DNA of 64,000 nucleotides from NCBI GenBank assembly GCA_964019155.1, contig OZ025241.1:26383059-26447058 (forward strand). The letters run 5' to 3'. The notes beneath the pieces are model-generated. The model was not told where the DNA came from. It was given only the letters and a program-made list of their open reading frames with translations, and made no database searches. Of the stretch, positions 11,615 through 22,419 are shown one piece after another. This stretch comes from Osedax fenrisi (Eukaryota; Annelida; Polychaeta; Sabellida; Siboglinidae). The position numbers and the translations under genes are program-made. Each line of letters starts with the position of its first letter. Position 1 is the first letter of the stretch.

Positions 11615-12890
11615 TTTAATAAATCATTCAATGAAGGAGTGTTTCCTGATTATATACAATTGATAAGGTTATACCTTTACATAAAAAGGGAAATAAAAAT
11701 ATATTAGATAATTTCAGGCCAATATCTTCTCCCTCAATTCTCAAAAATGTATGAACAATTATTAAAAAAAGACTTCTTTGTTTCATTAATAAATATAAAA
11801 TTTTGAATGAAAATCAATTTTGGTTCAGACAAAATTATTCAACAGAAGATGCATTACATCACCTATCAGAAACAGTATGTTCTGAGTTAGAAAATACTAA
11901 TAATTGTGCAGTTTTATCTATTGATCTAAAAAAAGCCTTTGACACTTTAGATCATAATATATTGATAAATAAATTAGATAATATTGGTATTAGAGGTTTA
12001 CCTAAAGTTCTATTATCTAGTTATTTATCAAACAGATCACAATATGTAAAATTTAATAGGGTTATTTCAAATATGGAACGCATATCATTTGTGTTCCGCA
12101 AGGTTCAGTTTTAGGGCTATTACTTTTTCTAATATATATTAATGATATATCTAATATATTGAAATATTCTACACCTATAATTTTTGCAGATGATACAAAT
12201 TTAATGTTCAGTAGTAAATCTTTTGATATTCTGCAAACTAATATACATGATGCCCTTTATAATTTAACTCAAACTAGAATTAAAAGTGTATAATGAAATT
12301 ATAGAGTAGGTGAATCATTTATCGTTCCTTGGTATAATAATTTATGATAATGGTAACTGGAATTATCATATAAATTATATCAGAATGAAACTAAGTAGAT
12401 CCATTGCTATTATAAATAAAATAAAACATAAACTACCTTTAAAAAATCGTATACAAATATATCATAGTATTTTTGAAAGTCATCTAAATTATTGTTCATC
12501 TATTTGGGGTAGTACATTTTTGTCTAATATTCAACCAATTATTATATTGCAAAATAGTGTAATAACAAATTTGTTTTTTTCTTTTAATGTAGATATAGAT
12601 ACAATTTATAAAAAATTCAATCTTTTAAAATTTCAAGATATTATAAAGATTACTATCTTAAAATATATAAATAGATATATGAATAAATCTTTGCCTATAA
12701 TTTTACAATATCTTTTTACACAAAATTCAAATATTATAAGCCTTTATCTAAAAAATTGGTTTTACCCAAAATTAGAACACATAGAAAATCGTTTTGCCTC
12801 ACTAACAAAGCTCCTGAGATATGGAATGCATTACCAGCTACTTTTCACAAATTAATGAATAAAAAAAATGTTAAACAAAATATTAAATTA
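11615..12890 (+). pseudogene. LINE reverse transcriptase, 5'-truncated and frameshifted
   Basis: RT motifs in order are KVIPLHKKGNKN with DNFRPIS, FRQNYSTEDALHHL, LSIDLKKAFDTLDHN (motif A, Asp present), VPQGSVLG, and IIFADDTNLMF (FADD at the active site). The thumb region is HLSFLGIIIYDNGNW, then HYSIFESHLNYCSSIWG-type sequence. The C-terminal box reads KAPEIWNALPATFHKLMNK in a shifted frame near 12815. The clade is probably CR1/L2-like. At least three frame breaks make it inactive. Confidence 0.8.
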
Positions 12891-13195
12891 TGTATTACCT
12901 CTTCGTATTAGTTAACTTTTTATATGTTTTATTGTGTTTAGTTTCTTTATCTTTTTATCTTTTTCATTTTTATATTTTTACATATTTTATGCATTTATTT
13001 CATTTGTGTTATATATTTTTCTTCTTTTAATATCCTACTTTTATTATTTATTATATTTTATTTTGTATTTAACTGAAAATTATGACCTCTCCTTGATAAC
13101 AATGTTCAAGTATATGCTTACTTATTTATTCAGCACGATTTTCATTTACACGAATCACATTTACAAATCAAATAACTTTAATAATATATACAATA

Positions 13196-13199
<4 letters not shown>

Positions 13200-13226
<27 letters not shown>
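13200..13226. repeat. TA dinucleotide tract
   Basis: An uninterrupted (TA)n run lies in the 3' UTR of the truncated LINE. Confidence 0.9.
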
Positions 13227-13230
<4 letters not shown>

Positions 13231-13499
13231 AAATTATATTTATAATTATATACAAAATTGAAATTTTAACATAGTTATTATCATTTTATATTGTCATTTT
13301 ATAATTTTCTTATATTTTTTTATTTATTATTATTCTTGTAATTCTGTTATCAAGTTGAGTGGGAAAATACCTAGTCAAGCTTTGCTTCTGAGTTTTCCTG
13401 AGTATTTAAACTCTATCTGATTTATATATATATATATATTAATATTTATTAAATGTATATTATTAAGTGTGTATAATATACACTGTCTATATATATGTA

Positions 13500-14910
13500 G
13501 AAAATTTATTTGTAAAATAATAAAGATATATTTAATAAAGTAATATATAAATATATCTTGTAATAATATTCTATTTACATGTTATTATTATTTACAATAA
13601 CTTGTTTATGTTCAGACGAAATTAAATTTTCGAAATAATAGCAACAATACAATTATAAATATACTAATTAAGAAATAATGATAATGTAAATTAAAAACAA
13701 AATCTAATTTATACATAATACATAAGCTAATGTATAATAAAGCCGCTTAAATTAAGGTATTTAGACATTACTACCTAATAAAACTTATTAGTTACTTCAT
13801 GTTTTATATTAAATTTCAGGTTTTCCCATTATAATATATAATTCATAATTATATTTTAATATATATATATATATGATTATGATGATAATATATGGGGTAT
13901 TAACTATTACAAATAAGGATAGAAAATAAGAAGTATTATTTATATATCTTTAGTGGGATCTAATAGAGCTGATTGTATGAGTCAGGGAATTCCATAAAGT
14001 GTGACCGGAATAGATAAAATCTTTATAATTTAGGGAATATATAATAAACTTCCGGTAGATAAGGAGTGGAGATAATCATTAAAGTATTTGAGTAACGAAG
14101 AAATGATAATATTGTTCGTTTTGTATTAGATCAGAGATATAGCTAGGGATGAAAGAATACATAGATTTATAAACTCGTAGATTACACCCGAGGGTGAAGG
14201 GTTTAATCAGAAGTCAACTCCTTATCTTCCAGAACTCTAGTCAAAATTCCCTAAATTCTAAAGATTTTAGAAATTCCGATCACACTGGATTTCCCTGCCT
14301 CGTACCATCAGCTCTATTAGATCCCACTAAAGATTTATAACTAATAATTCTTATTTTCTCTCTACCTCTAATCACTAAATCATTCAACATATTATGTCTG
14401 TATTCGTTATTTTTGTCTCTTTTATCTTTATCGTATTATTATTATCTAATTGTTATCGTATTATTATTATCTAATTTGTATCGGTAAATGCTTTCCGTCG
14501 TTGTATTGTTCTTTTATTATAATGTCCTCCCCGCGTGAGTAAAAGTGTCATTAAGTATAATATTTAATACACCATATATTATCATCATAATATATATATA
14601 TATATATATATATAATAAAATATAATTGAGAATTATATATTATAATGGGAAAACCTGAAATTTAATATAAAACATGACGTAATTAATAAGTTGTATTAAG
14701 TAGTAATGCTTAAATACCTAAATTTAAGCGACTTAATTATATATTAGCTTATGAATTAATACATAATTATGTATACATTATATGTTTTTAATTTACATTA
14801 TCATAATTTCTTAATTATTATATTTATATGTGTATTGTTGCTATTATTTAGAAAATTTAATTTCGCCTGAAAATAAACAAGTTTTTGTAAATAATAATAA
14901 TTAAATAAAT
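13500..14910. mobile_element. Palindromic element, copy 1 (foldback-like)
   Basis: The outer parts 13580-13900 and 14570-14890 are reverse complements; both carry the TTCAGGTTTTCCCATT / AATGGGAAAACCTGAA block. Inner blocks GGGATCTAATAGAGCTGA (about 13955) and its complement (about 14310) also pair. A unique spacer of roughly 150-200 bp sits in the middle (about 14060-14230). It has no coding frame. Long self-complementary ends around a short spacer resemble foldback elements or large MITEs. Exact termini and target duplications are not resolved. Confidence 0.7.
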
Positions 14911-14919
14911 AAACATATT

Positions 14920-15316
14920 CTTAAAAGATGTGTAATATTAGATATTACATATACAATAGTGTGTAAACATACCTAGACATTACAATATTATTTGTGATCG
15001 CTAGAGTTAATTTATTAAATATATATATGTATTATTATATACCTACACATAGAGATTATACATACACATATATTATTATTAAATAGTTTATTGACTACAA
15101 AACATCATATGTTTATCGGCGTCATATAATATAATAATAATGAAGTTAATAACAATTTGAACATAAATAAATATAGGAACAATAACAAGAACAATATATA
15201 TATATACATAAAATAACAAGAATTCTTGTTAACAATATTAAATAATACAGTTATAAAAAATAATATAATGATATACTCTAAGTTTAAATAAAGGTTCAGA
15301 TTCAGTTGATCTGATG

Positions 15317-15330
<14 letters not shown>
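14920..15330 (-). pseudogene. LINE 3' end fragment, minus strand
   Basis: The minus strand reads TSDQLNLNLYLNLEYIIIL near the right edge, the last codons of a CR1/L2-like RT, followed by its 3' UTR with AATAAACTATTTAA near 15085. The same 3' end occurs in direct orientation at 16360-16625. Only the final coding residues and UTR remain. Confidence 0.6.
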
Positions 15331-15359
<29 letters not shown>

Positions 15360-15361
<2 letters not shown>

Positions 15362-15671
15362 GGTTTTATATAATAAGTTTTAACAGCTGCTTAAATAATT
15401 GTATCCTATTATACTATTATGTATGTGTATAACCAAATAAGGATTTAATATATACCACTAATTAGCTTATAATATTATCTTACTTTTAAACCGTAATTAT
15501 ATATATATATATATTTGTTAATTATATAATTAAAATAAAAAAGCCTGCAATATAGACTATAACGAAACAAAGCAATAGTATTAGGTATTCTACAACTTCT
15601 TCATTGCAATTCATATACATGTATATAATCTTATTATATATATATATAATGTATAAATATATATATGTATA

Positions 15672-15706
<35 letters not shown>

Positions 15707-16070
15707 TATAGGGTATACATTATAATTGTTTTTAATTTACATTATCAATATTTCTTAATAATTATATTTATAATTGTATTCTCGATATTACTTAGAAATT
15801 TAATTTCGCCTGAACATAAACAAGTTTTTTGTAAATATTGAGAATATATAATACTACGTTGCCGTAAATAACCATAGAATATTATTTACAATTGTAAATA
15901 TTATGTATATATTAATATATATATATATATATATATATAAGCTTATTCATGCTATTGTATTCAGTAGACTAAGGTAGGCCTACTGCTGTTCCTTATTTAC
16001 TATCCGCCCCTTCATTTAATTCACATACTTAAAACTATTCAGCGTCGTGTAGTAAGAATACTCTACAAAT
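15360..16070. repeat. Central block, directly duplicated at 19100-19890
   Basis: About 700 bp of the centre recur in the same orientation at 19100-19890. Shared marks include ACAGCTGCTTAAATAATTG / CAGCTGCTTGTATCC, ATTAGGTATTCTACAACTTC and TATTCAGCGTCGTG. TA tracts differ in length between the copies. The 3' part of both copies holds LINE coding sequence. Confidence 0.8.
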
Positions 16071-16625
16071 GTGGTGTCGAACAATTGTTTCCATTTCATC
16101 TCTGATGTATTCGCTTGAATGGTTAAAGTTCCGGCTAGTTTGCAAGTTCCGTCTCCTTTGCATAACGCATCGAGCCATTAATGGTAATAAATTTATCAAG
16201 CCAACCCTAAATATCTCGCTAATGTTATTACTATACGCACGGACTATCGACCTCGTCGTGTTGGCTCGAATATGATGCTCCATCAACCGATCACTACGAC
16301 AGTATACGCCGAATCGGTATTTGCAGTCGCAGCTCCTAAATGTTGGAATACATTGCCAGCTGATATCAGATCAACTGAATATGAACCTTTATTTAAACGT
16401 AAAGTATATCATTATATTATTTATTTATAACTGTATACAGTTTAATACAAATAATATATTATTTAATATTGTTAACAAGAATTCTTCTTATTTTATGTAT
16501 ATATATATATTGTTCTTGTTATTTTTCTTATATTTATTTATTTTCAAATTGTTATTAACTTCATTATTATTATATTATATGACGCCGATAAACATATGAT
16601 GTTTTGTAGTCAATAAACTATTTAA
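15960..16625 (+). pseudogene. LINE RT C-terminal domain and 3' UTR fragment
   Basis: Broken frames give KLFSVV, QRRVVRILYKCG, LEWLKFRLVCKFRLLCITHR with AINGN, then DYRPRRVGS and AVAAPKCWNTLPADIRSTE. These are the standard C-terminal blocks of CR1/L2-type LINE RTs ('L-WLP-x-R', 'APKLWNSLP'). The UTR follows to about 16625 with GTCAATAAACTATTT. The fragment is 5'-truncated and frameshifted. Confidence 0.75.
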
Positions 16626-16769
16626 TAATAATATGGGTGTGTGTATAATCTCTATGTGTATAATAATAAATATATATTTAATAAATTAACTCTAGCGATC
16701 ACAAATAATATTGTAATGTCTATGTATGTTTACACACTATTGTATATGTAATATCTAATATTACACATC

Positions 16770-17077
16770 TTTTAAGAATATGTTTATTTATTTAATTATT
16801 ATTATTTACAAAAATTGTTTATTTTCAGGTGAAATTAAATTTTCTAAATAATAGCAACAATACAAATATAAATATAATAATTAAGAAATTATGATAATGT
16901 AAATTAAAAATATATAATTTATATATAATTATGTATTAATTCATAAGCTAATATGTAATTAAGTCGCTTAAATTAAGGTATTTAGACATTACTACTTAAT
17001 ACAAATTATTAATTACATCATGTTTTATATTAAATTTCAGGTTTTCCCATTATAATATATAATTCTCAATTATATTT

Positions 17078-17108
<31 letters not shown>

Positions 17109-18127
17109 ATTATGATGATAATATATGGTGTATTAAATATTAAAATTAATGACATAATAACCATTTTACTCACGCGGGGAGGACATAATAATAAAAGAAC
17201 AATACAACGACGGAAAGTATTTACCGATAACAATTAGATAATAATAATAATACGATAACAATTAGATAATAATAGGATAAAGATAAAATTAGACAAAAAT
17301 AACGAATAAATAATATAAATATTTAATGGGATCTAATAGAGCTGATGGTACGTGGCAGGGAAATCCATAGAGTGTGACCGGAATTTCTAAAATATTTTGA
17401 ATATAGGGAATTTTGACTAGAGTTCTGGGAGATAAGGAGTTGACTTCTGATTAAACCCTTCACCCTCGTGTGTAATCTACGAGTTCATAAATCCATGTAT
17501 TCTTTCATCCCTAGCTATATCTCTGATCTAATTCAAAACGTATAGTATTACCTTCTGTTCGTTACTCAAATGCTTTAATGATTATCTCCACTCCTTATCC
17601 CCCGGAACTTTAGTACATATTCCCTAAATTCTATAGATTTTAGAAATTCCGGTCACACTTTATGGAATTCCCTGTCTCATAACATCAGCTCTATATACAA
17701 ATTATTTACTAAAAAATAATATTAGATCCCACTAAAGATGTATAAATCATACTTCTTATATTCTCTCTACCTATAATCCTATAATCACTAAATCATCCAA
17801 CTTATTATCTCGGTATTCGTCATTGTTTTCCCGTTTAATCGTCAACAACGTTTTATTATCTAATTGTTATCGTATTATTATTATCTAATTTGTATCGGTA
17901 AACGTTTTCTGTCGTTGTATTATTCTTTTATTATCATGTCCTCCCCGCGTGAGCAAAGGGACTAATATGTCCTTAAGTATAATATGTAATACACCATATA
18001 TTATCATCATAAGTATATTTATATATATATAATAAAATGTAATTGAGAATTATATATTATATTGGGGTAAACCTGACATTTGAAAACATGACGTAACTGA
18101 TATGTTGTATTAATTAGTAAGTAGTAA

Positions 18128-18190
<63 letters not shown>

Positions 18191-18375
18191 ACCCTAATTA
18201 AGCGGCTTAACTATATATTAGTTTATGTGTTATGTATAAATTAGATTTTATTTTTAATTTACATTATTGTTATTTCTTAATTATTATATTTATAATTGTA
18301 TTCTCGATATTATTTAAAAAATTTAATTTCACCTGAACATAAACAAGTTGTTGTAAATAACATATTAAATAGAAT
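16770..18375. mobile_element. Palindromic element, copy 2, opposite spacer orientation
   Basis: This is a second copy of the element at 13500-14910. It has the same outer block (TTTCAGGTTTTCCCATT near 17033), the CACGCGGGGAGGAC box (about 17170) and its complement (about 17940), and the GATCTAATAGAGCTGATGG box. The unique spacer (about 17450-17600, with AAACCCTTCACCCTCG) is inverted relative to copy 1. It is somewhat larger than copy 1, mainly from longer TA tracts. No reading frame is seen. Confidence 0.7.
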
Positions 18376-18771
18376 ATTCTTAAAATATATATTTATATAT
18401 TACTTTATTAAAGATATCTTTATTATTTTACACATATATAGACAGTGTATATTATACACAATTAATAATATACATGTAATATATATTAATAGACATAGAT
18501 ATATATTTATATATATATATATATATATATAATATCAAATGTATGAACATTACATACTAATAATAAAACATCACATCGTGTGTATGTAATCATATATTTT
18601 CAAATGTAAGTTATTACATGTTATTGTTATATTTTAGTAAGCATGCATTAATGGCATTCGGTAGGTATAATAATCCCATCTCGAAAATTATTGGTTTGAG
18701 TGTTATACCATTCTAAGAGTATTCTATGAATCTTATTCCTACTAGTAGATTTAGTCGGATACAACTATATA

Positions 18772-19069
18772 TATTGTTATTTTTTATTTGGTGGATTCCT
18801 TTCATCCCATCCAGGAACTTAGATGAAGTTTTCACTTATAACCATATATATATTTGGCTCTAATGTCCCTTCGAAGACGCTCTCATGTTAAGGCATCCAT
18901 GGTTTTAACGAGAGCCGTTCATTTATGTATACACAATTATATAAGATAACTTCTAAATAATAGTATAAGACCCATTTTATAAAATTAATTAATGGCTCGG
19001 ACGAGGCTCGAACCCGTGTCCTACTGCTTGTGTGTCTGACGCCTTAGCCACTGAGCCAAATAGGCAATT
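18772..19069 (-). mobile_element. tRNA-derived SINE, family 1, copy 1
   Basis: On the minus strand the element starts near 19069 with a tRNA-like head. Its A box is TGGCTCAGTGGCTAAGG and its B box is GGGTTCGAGCCTCG. A unique body of about 200 bp follows, ending in a short AAATAAAAAATAACAA tail. Two more copies lie at 35791-36055 and 56452-56739. Internal pol III promoters of this kind mark SINEs. It is not a working tRNA gene: the cloverleaf does not close and the body continues past the head. Confidence 0.85.
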
Positions 19070-19099
19070 AAATTTAAAATATAGCTTTTTAAATCAACT

Positions 19100-19237
19100 A
19101 TGCTATAAGATATTACGTAATAGATTTTATCAGCTGCTTGTATCCTATTATACTATTCTGTATGTGTATAACTGAACAAGGATTGAATAGATACACACTA
19201 ATTAGCTTATAATATTAGCTTACTTTTAAACCGCAAT

Positions 19238-19279
<42 letters not shown>

Positions 19280-19632
19280 ATTGAGAATTATATAATTAGA
19301 ATATAAACTATAACGGAACAAACAAGTTAGTATTAGGTATCCTATAACTTCTTCATTTCAATGCATATACATGATTATAATACATTATATACACATATAT
19401 ACATTATAATGTATACATTATATTTGTTTTCAATATACATTATCAATATTTCTTAATAATTTATAATTGTATTCCCGATATTACTTAGAAAATTTAATTT
19501 CGCCTGAACATAAACAAGTTTTTTTTAAATATTGATAATAAAATAAATAAGAATATTCTTTAAATAAGTATAATTATTAAATATAGAATATACAATACTA
19601 CATTGCCGTAAATAACCATAGAATATTTTGTA

Positions 19633-19675
<43 letters not shown>

Positions 19676-19890
19676 ACATTAGAAAGACGCGTAAAAAGCT
19701 AACTTTTACTTTAGCCAAGTTCCTTATTAATGTTCTTGTATTCAGTAGACTTCGGTACTGCTCTTCCTTATTTACTAACCTCCCCTTCATTTAATTCACA
19801 TACTTGAAACTATTCAGCGTCGTGCAGTAATAATACTCTACAAACTTGGTCGTCGAACACTGGTTTCCATTCCATCTCTGATGCATTCAT
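19100..19890. repeat. Direct copy of the 15360-16070 block
   Basis: This copy has the same order of motifs as the centre of the large inverted repeat and ends in the same LINE piece (CAGCGTCGTGCAGTAATAAT near 19815). It then breaks off near 19890, before the rest of the LINE RT tail. Confidence 0.8.
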
Positions 19891-20052
19891 TTAATAATAT
19901 TACTACAATTAACTATCAAATAAAGATAGATTGATAACTCGGGAAGGAGGCCGTTCTTTATGACGCGATATAATCTCAGCTAATACTTACGGGTGTACAA
20001 TGTACACTGTACATACATATATGCGTACCTACCACCCTATGTGTCTAACGTA

Positions 20053-20299
20053 TGGGTTCTATTGCTCAGTGGGACAACCAAAATCAAGTAAGCCAGAGGT
20101 CCCGGGTTTGACTCCAGGCATTTCTTGTTTTTCTCTTGTGTTTATCAAGAACTTAATAAACGATAAATCAAAACTTAAGACAATGTTGTTTACTATTTGT
20201 ATTGTATTGTCCGGTCCCGCACAGTTATGTATGTTATTTACATGTACAAATCTATGAATTCTTGAGGATTCCATTTGTATCCTCTATTTGTATTGTTTT

Positions 20300-20347
<48 letters not shown>

Positions 20348-20382
20348 GATGTCAATAAATAAATAGTATTATTATTATCATA
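20053..20382 (+). mobile_element. tRNA-derived SINE, family 2
   Basis: The head reads GGTTCTATTGCTCAGTGGG (A box) and CCCGGGTTTGACTCCAGG (B box) at about 20053-20120. A body follows to about 20280, then a long TA tract and an AATAAATAAATAGTATTATT tail. The part from GGTCCCGCACAGTTAT to TTTGTATTG recurs at 33855-33975. It is unrelated in body to family 1. It gives a chance frame of 85 codons that I do not consider coding. Confidence 0.7.
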
Positions 20383-20579
20383 CATCGGTGTACCTCAGCT
20401 TCCAGTTACGTAACACGTCGCTATTACGTAATGTGGGTCGTGGTATTGATTGTTCTCAACCCTCTGTACAGTTGTTATCTTACCGTTGTTATCAATTCCA
20501 AAGCAATCACTATAGTGCACATATCATACACATACTCCTATATATACTACGAGTTTATAGACAATTATATCTCTCTCTA

Positions 20580-20652
<73 letters not shown>

Positions 20653-20721
20653 ACCTTAATATATACATATTTATATATGTACGTTTATATATATATATTC
20701 CTGTATATACACACTATAGGG

Positions 20722-20754
<33 letters not shown>

Positions 20755-21517
20755 ACACAGATAAACTATATATTATTGATGAACCAATAGATAAATTACA
20801 ATTAAATTCGTTATAATTATTTTATGAATAATTTAATATAAATTAATTATTAATTCATTTTTATTATTTTATTAATAACCAAGTTAAGTATCTAAATAAT
20901 AACTTTTTAGATTTAGCTAAATTGATAGTATTAATATTATAGTGCACTAGATTGTTATGAAAATCGGAATAGTTCACACGCTGCGCGCTGATTGGTTATA
21001 GGGTATCCGTATTAAGACATATATATATATATATATACACTCTATAGTGTTTATATATATAGAATCCGTATTAGGGATTTATATGACCTTTATATATATG
21101 CCTATAACTTAATTAATATTTGATAATAAATGGAGAAATTATGTATCTAATGTTTAGAATGATTTAGTTTTTAATAATATACTGTTGTTTTTATATCGAT
21201 ACATTTGTATATTCTTGAGAAGGTTTTAAGTTGACATTTTTTTTCATAAATTTAAAAACATAATAAAAAAATTAGTTTTTCGTATATATCAGAACTATTT
21301 TGAATATTTAAAAAATAAAAAATACCGATTTAGAATATTTATATAATTATGAATATTTTATTCATTAACATTTTTTTTGTAAGATTTATGATTTATGAGA
21401 AACCAACAGTGTCCGTATTCGGACACTTTCCCCTATATATAACTACCTGTGTGGAACAGTTATACAAATAAATACAAGTTAAAAATGTTCATAAATGTTC
21501 AAAATGATGGTATCGAG
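20383..21517. other. AT-rich spacer with long TA tracts
   Basis: TA tracts of about 70 bp (20580-20648) and 27 bp (20726-20752) produce long low-complexity frames that are not genes. A short hairpin, AGTGTCCG-TATT-CGGACACT, lies at about 21408-21427. Nothing else is supported. Confidence 0.5.
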
Positions 21518-21740
21518 TAGTGATGTAAATGATGCCGAGCCGAGACTTTTGGTTTTTAATGCCGAGCCGAGACTTTCATTTTCGGAAAAAAAAAAGAGCC
21601 CGAGCCGAGCCGAGACTCTAGCCAAATGAGCCCGAGCCGAACCGAGACTCTAGCCAAACAAGCCCGAGACTAGTTGAGACTTTAGGTAATTGAGACTGAG
21701 ACTTCATCATGCTTTAGATGTGAGCATCATTTACATCACT
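21518..21740. mobile_element. hAT-like MITE with internal GAGCC tandem repeats
   Basis: Perfect 17-bp terminal inverted repeats lie at 21519-21535 (AGTGATGTAAATGATGC) and 21724-21740. The inside is GC-rich for this window, with repeated GAGCCGAGCCGAGACT-type units. Flanks TATCGAG and TAGCGAG suggest an imperfect target duplication. TIRs of the form TAGTGATGTAAA occur in hAT-type elements. Confidence 0.75.
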
Positions 21741-22149
21741 TTTAGCGAGTCAATATGAGTAGTGAATATAAAATCGCCAAAATTAAACATATCAATTATA
21801 ATCTATAATGCAAATATGATGGAGATAATAATATTAATTTAAGTAACCCACAAATTATTAATAAAATTAAATTAAGGTTACATTAATCTGTATTCAAAAA
21901 GTTGACAATTTTTTTCCATAATTAGTAAATTTGGAAATACATATAGTGTCACGAACCTGTTATCCCGCGTATACTTTCGGTATACCCTAGGGTATAGGGT
22001 ATAAATAATTAATCATATTAGTATTGTAATCGTGTTTCAACTCATTAATGAATTACATGTATTATAGAATGTATTATAGAATATATTCATGGATTATTTA
22101 AGTATTTATTTATTAATCTATATATTAATATATTATTCTTTTTAATGAT

Positions 22150-22180
<31 letters not shown>

Positions 22181-22419
22181 ACTATTAGTATATCTTATTA
22201 TATATCTATATCTATGTCTATATATTTATTAAAAACAAATAAATTATCTCATTATCATGTTTGATAAGAGGTAGACCTATACCATACCACTAGAATATTT
22301 TATATCATACATGCATGTATACATGTATATACATTTTCCAGTATTATTGATAATATAAATGAAATTAAACTTGGTATACAATTACACTATAGTATCCTAG
22401 TTGAACTATAGATTTAATA
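21741..22419. other. AT-rich spacer, no gene seen
   Basis: A perfect 16-bp palindrome TATACCCTAGGGTATA lies near 21980, and a TA tract near 22155. Nothing coding is supported. Confidence 0.4.

Larger units (their letters stand above)
11610..13430 (+). mobile_element. 5'-truncated LINE inserted in the tail of the previous one
   Basis: Coding sequence starts abruptly within the RT (LFNKSFNEGVFPDYIQ near 11615), with no ORF1 or endonuclease. The preceding LINE breaks off at about 11605. A long AT-rich 3' UTR ends near 13430 with a conserved-looking block (GTTGAGTGGGAAAATACC at about 13352) and a TA tract. A 5'-truncated copy is the normal result of target-primed reverse transcription. Confidence 0.75.
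13441..18490. repeat. Giant nested inverted repeat, arms of about 2 kb
   Basis: The segment 13441-15330 matches the reverse complement of 16360-18490 along its length with small indels. For example, the block at 13470-13485 reads ATAATATACACTGTCT and its complement occurs near 18435-18450. The pairing of 14930-15330 with 16360-16780 is also clear. Each arm contains a smaller palindrome of about 1.4 kb. The unpaired centre is about 1 kb (15330-16360). The arms have diverged, so the event is not very recent, or the arms derive from related element copies inserted in opposite orientation. Confidence 0.85.

Noticed and set aside
12934..13245. 103-codon hydrophobic frame
   Set aside because: It lies in the 3' UTR of a LINE. 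Phe/Tyr/Ile-rich frames arise easily in T-rich DNA.
19000..19069. Possible tRNA gene
   Set aside because: A and B boxes are present, but the sequence does not fold as a full cloverleaf and is part of a repeated SINE.
20388..20816. Frames of 142 and 119 codons
   Set aside because: The central part is a TA tract (Tyr-Ile repeats), and the flanks have no recognisable protein.
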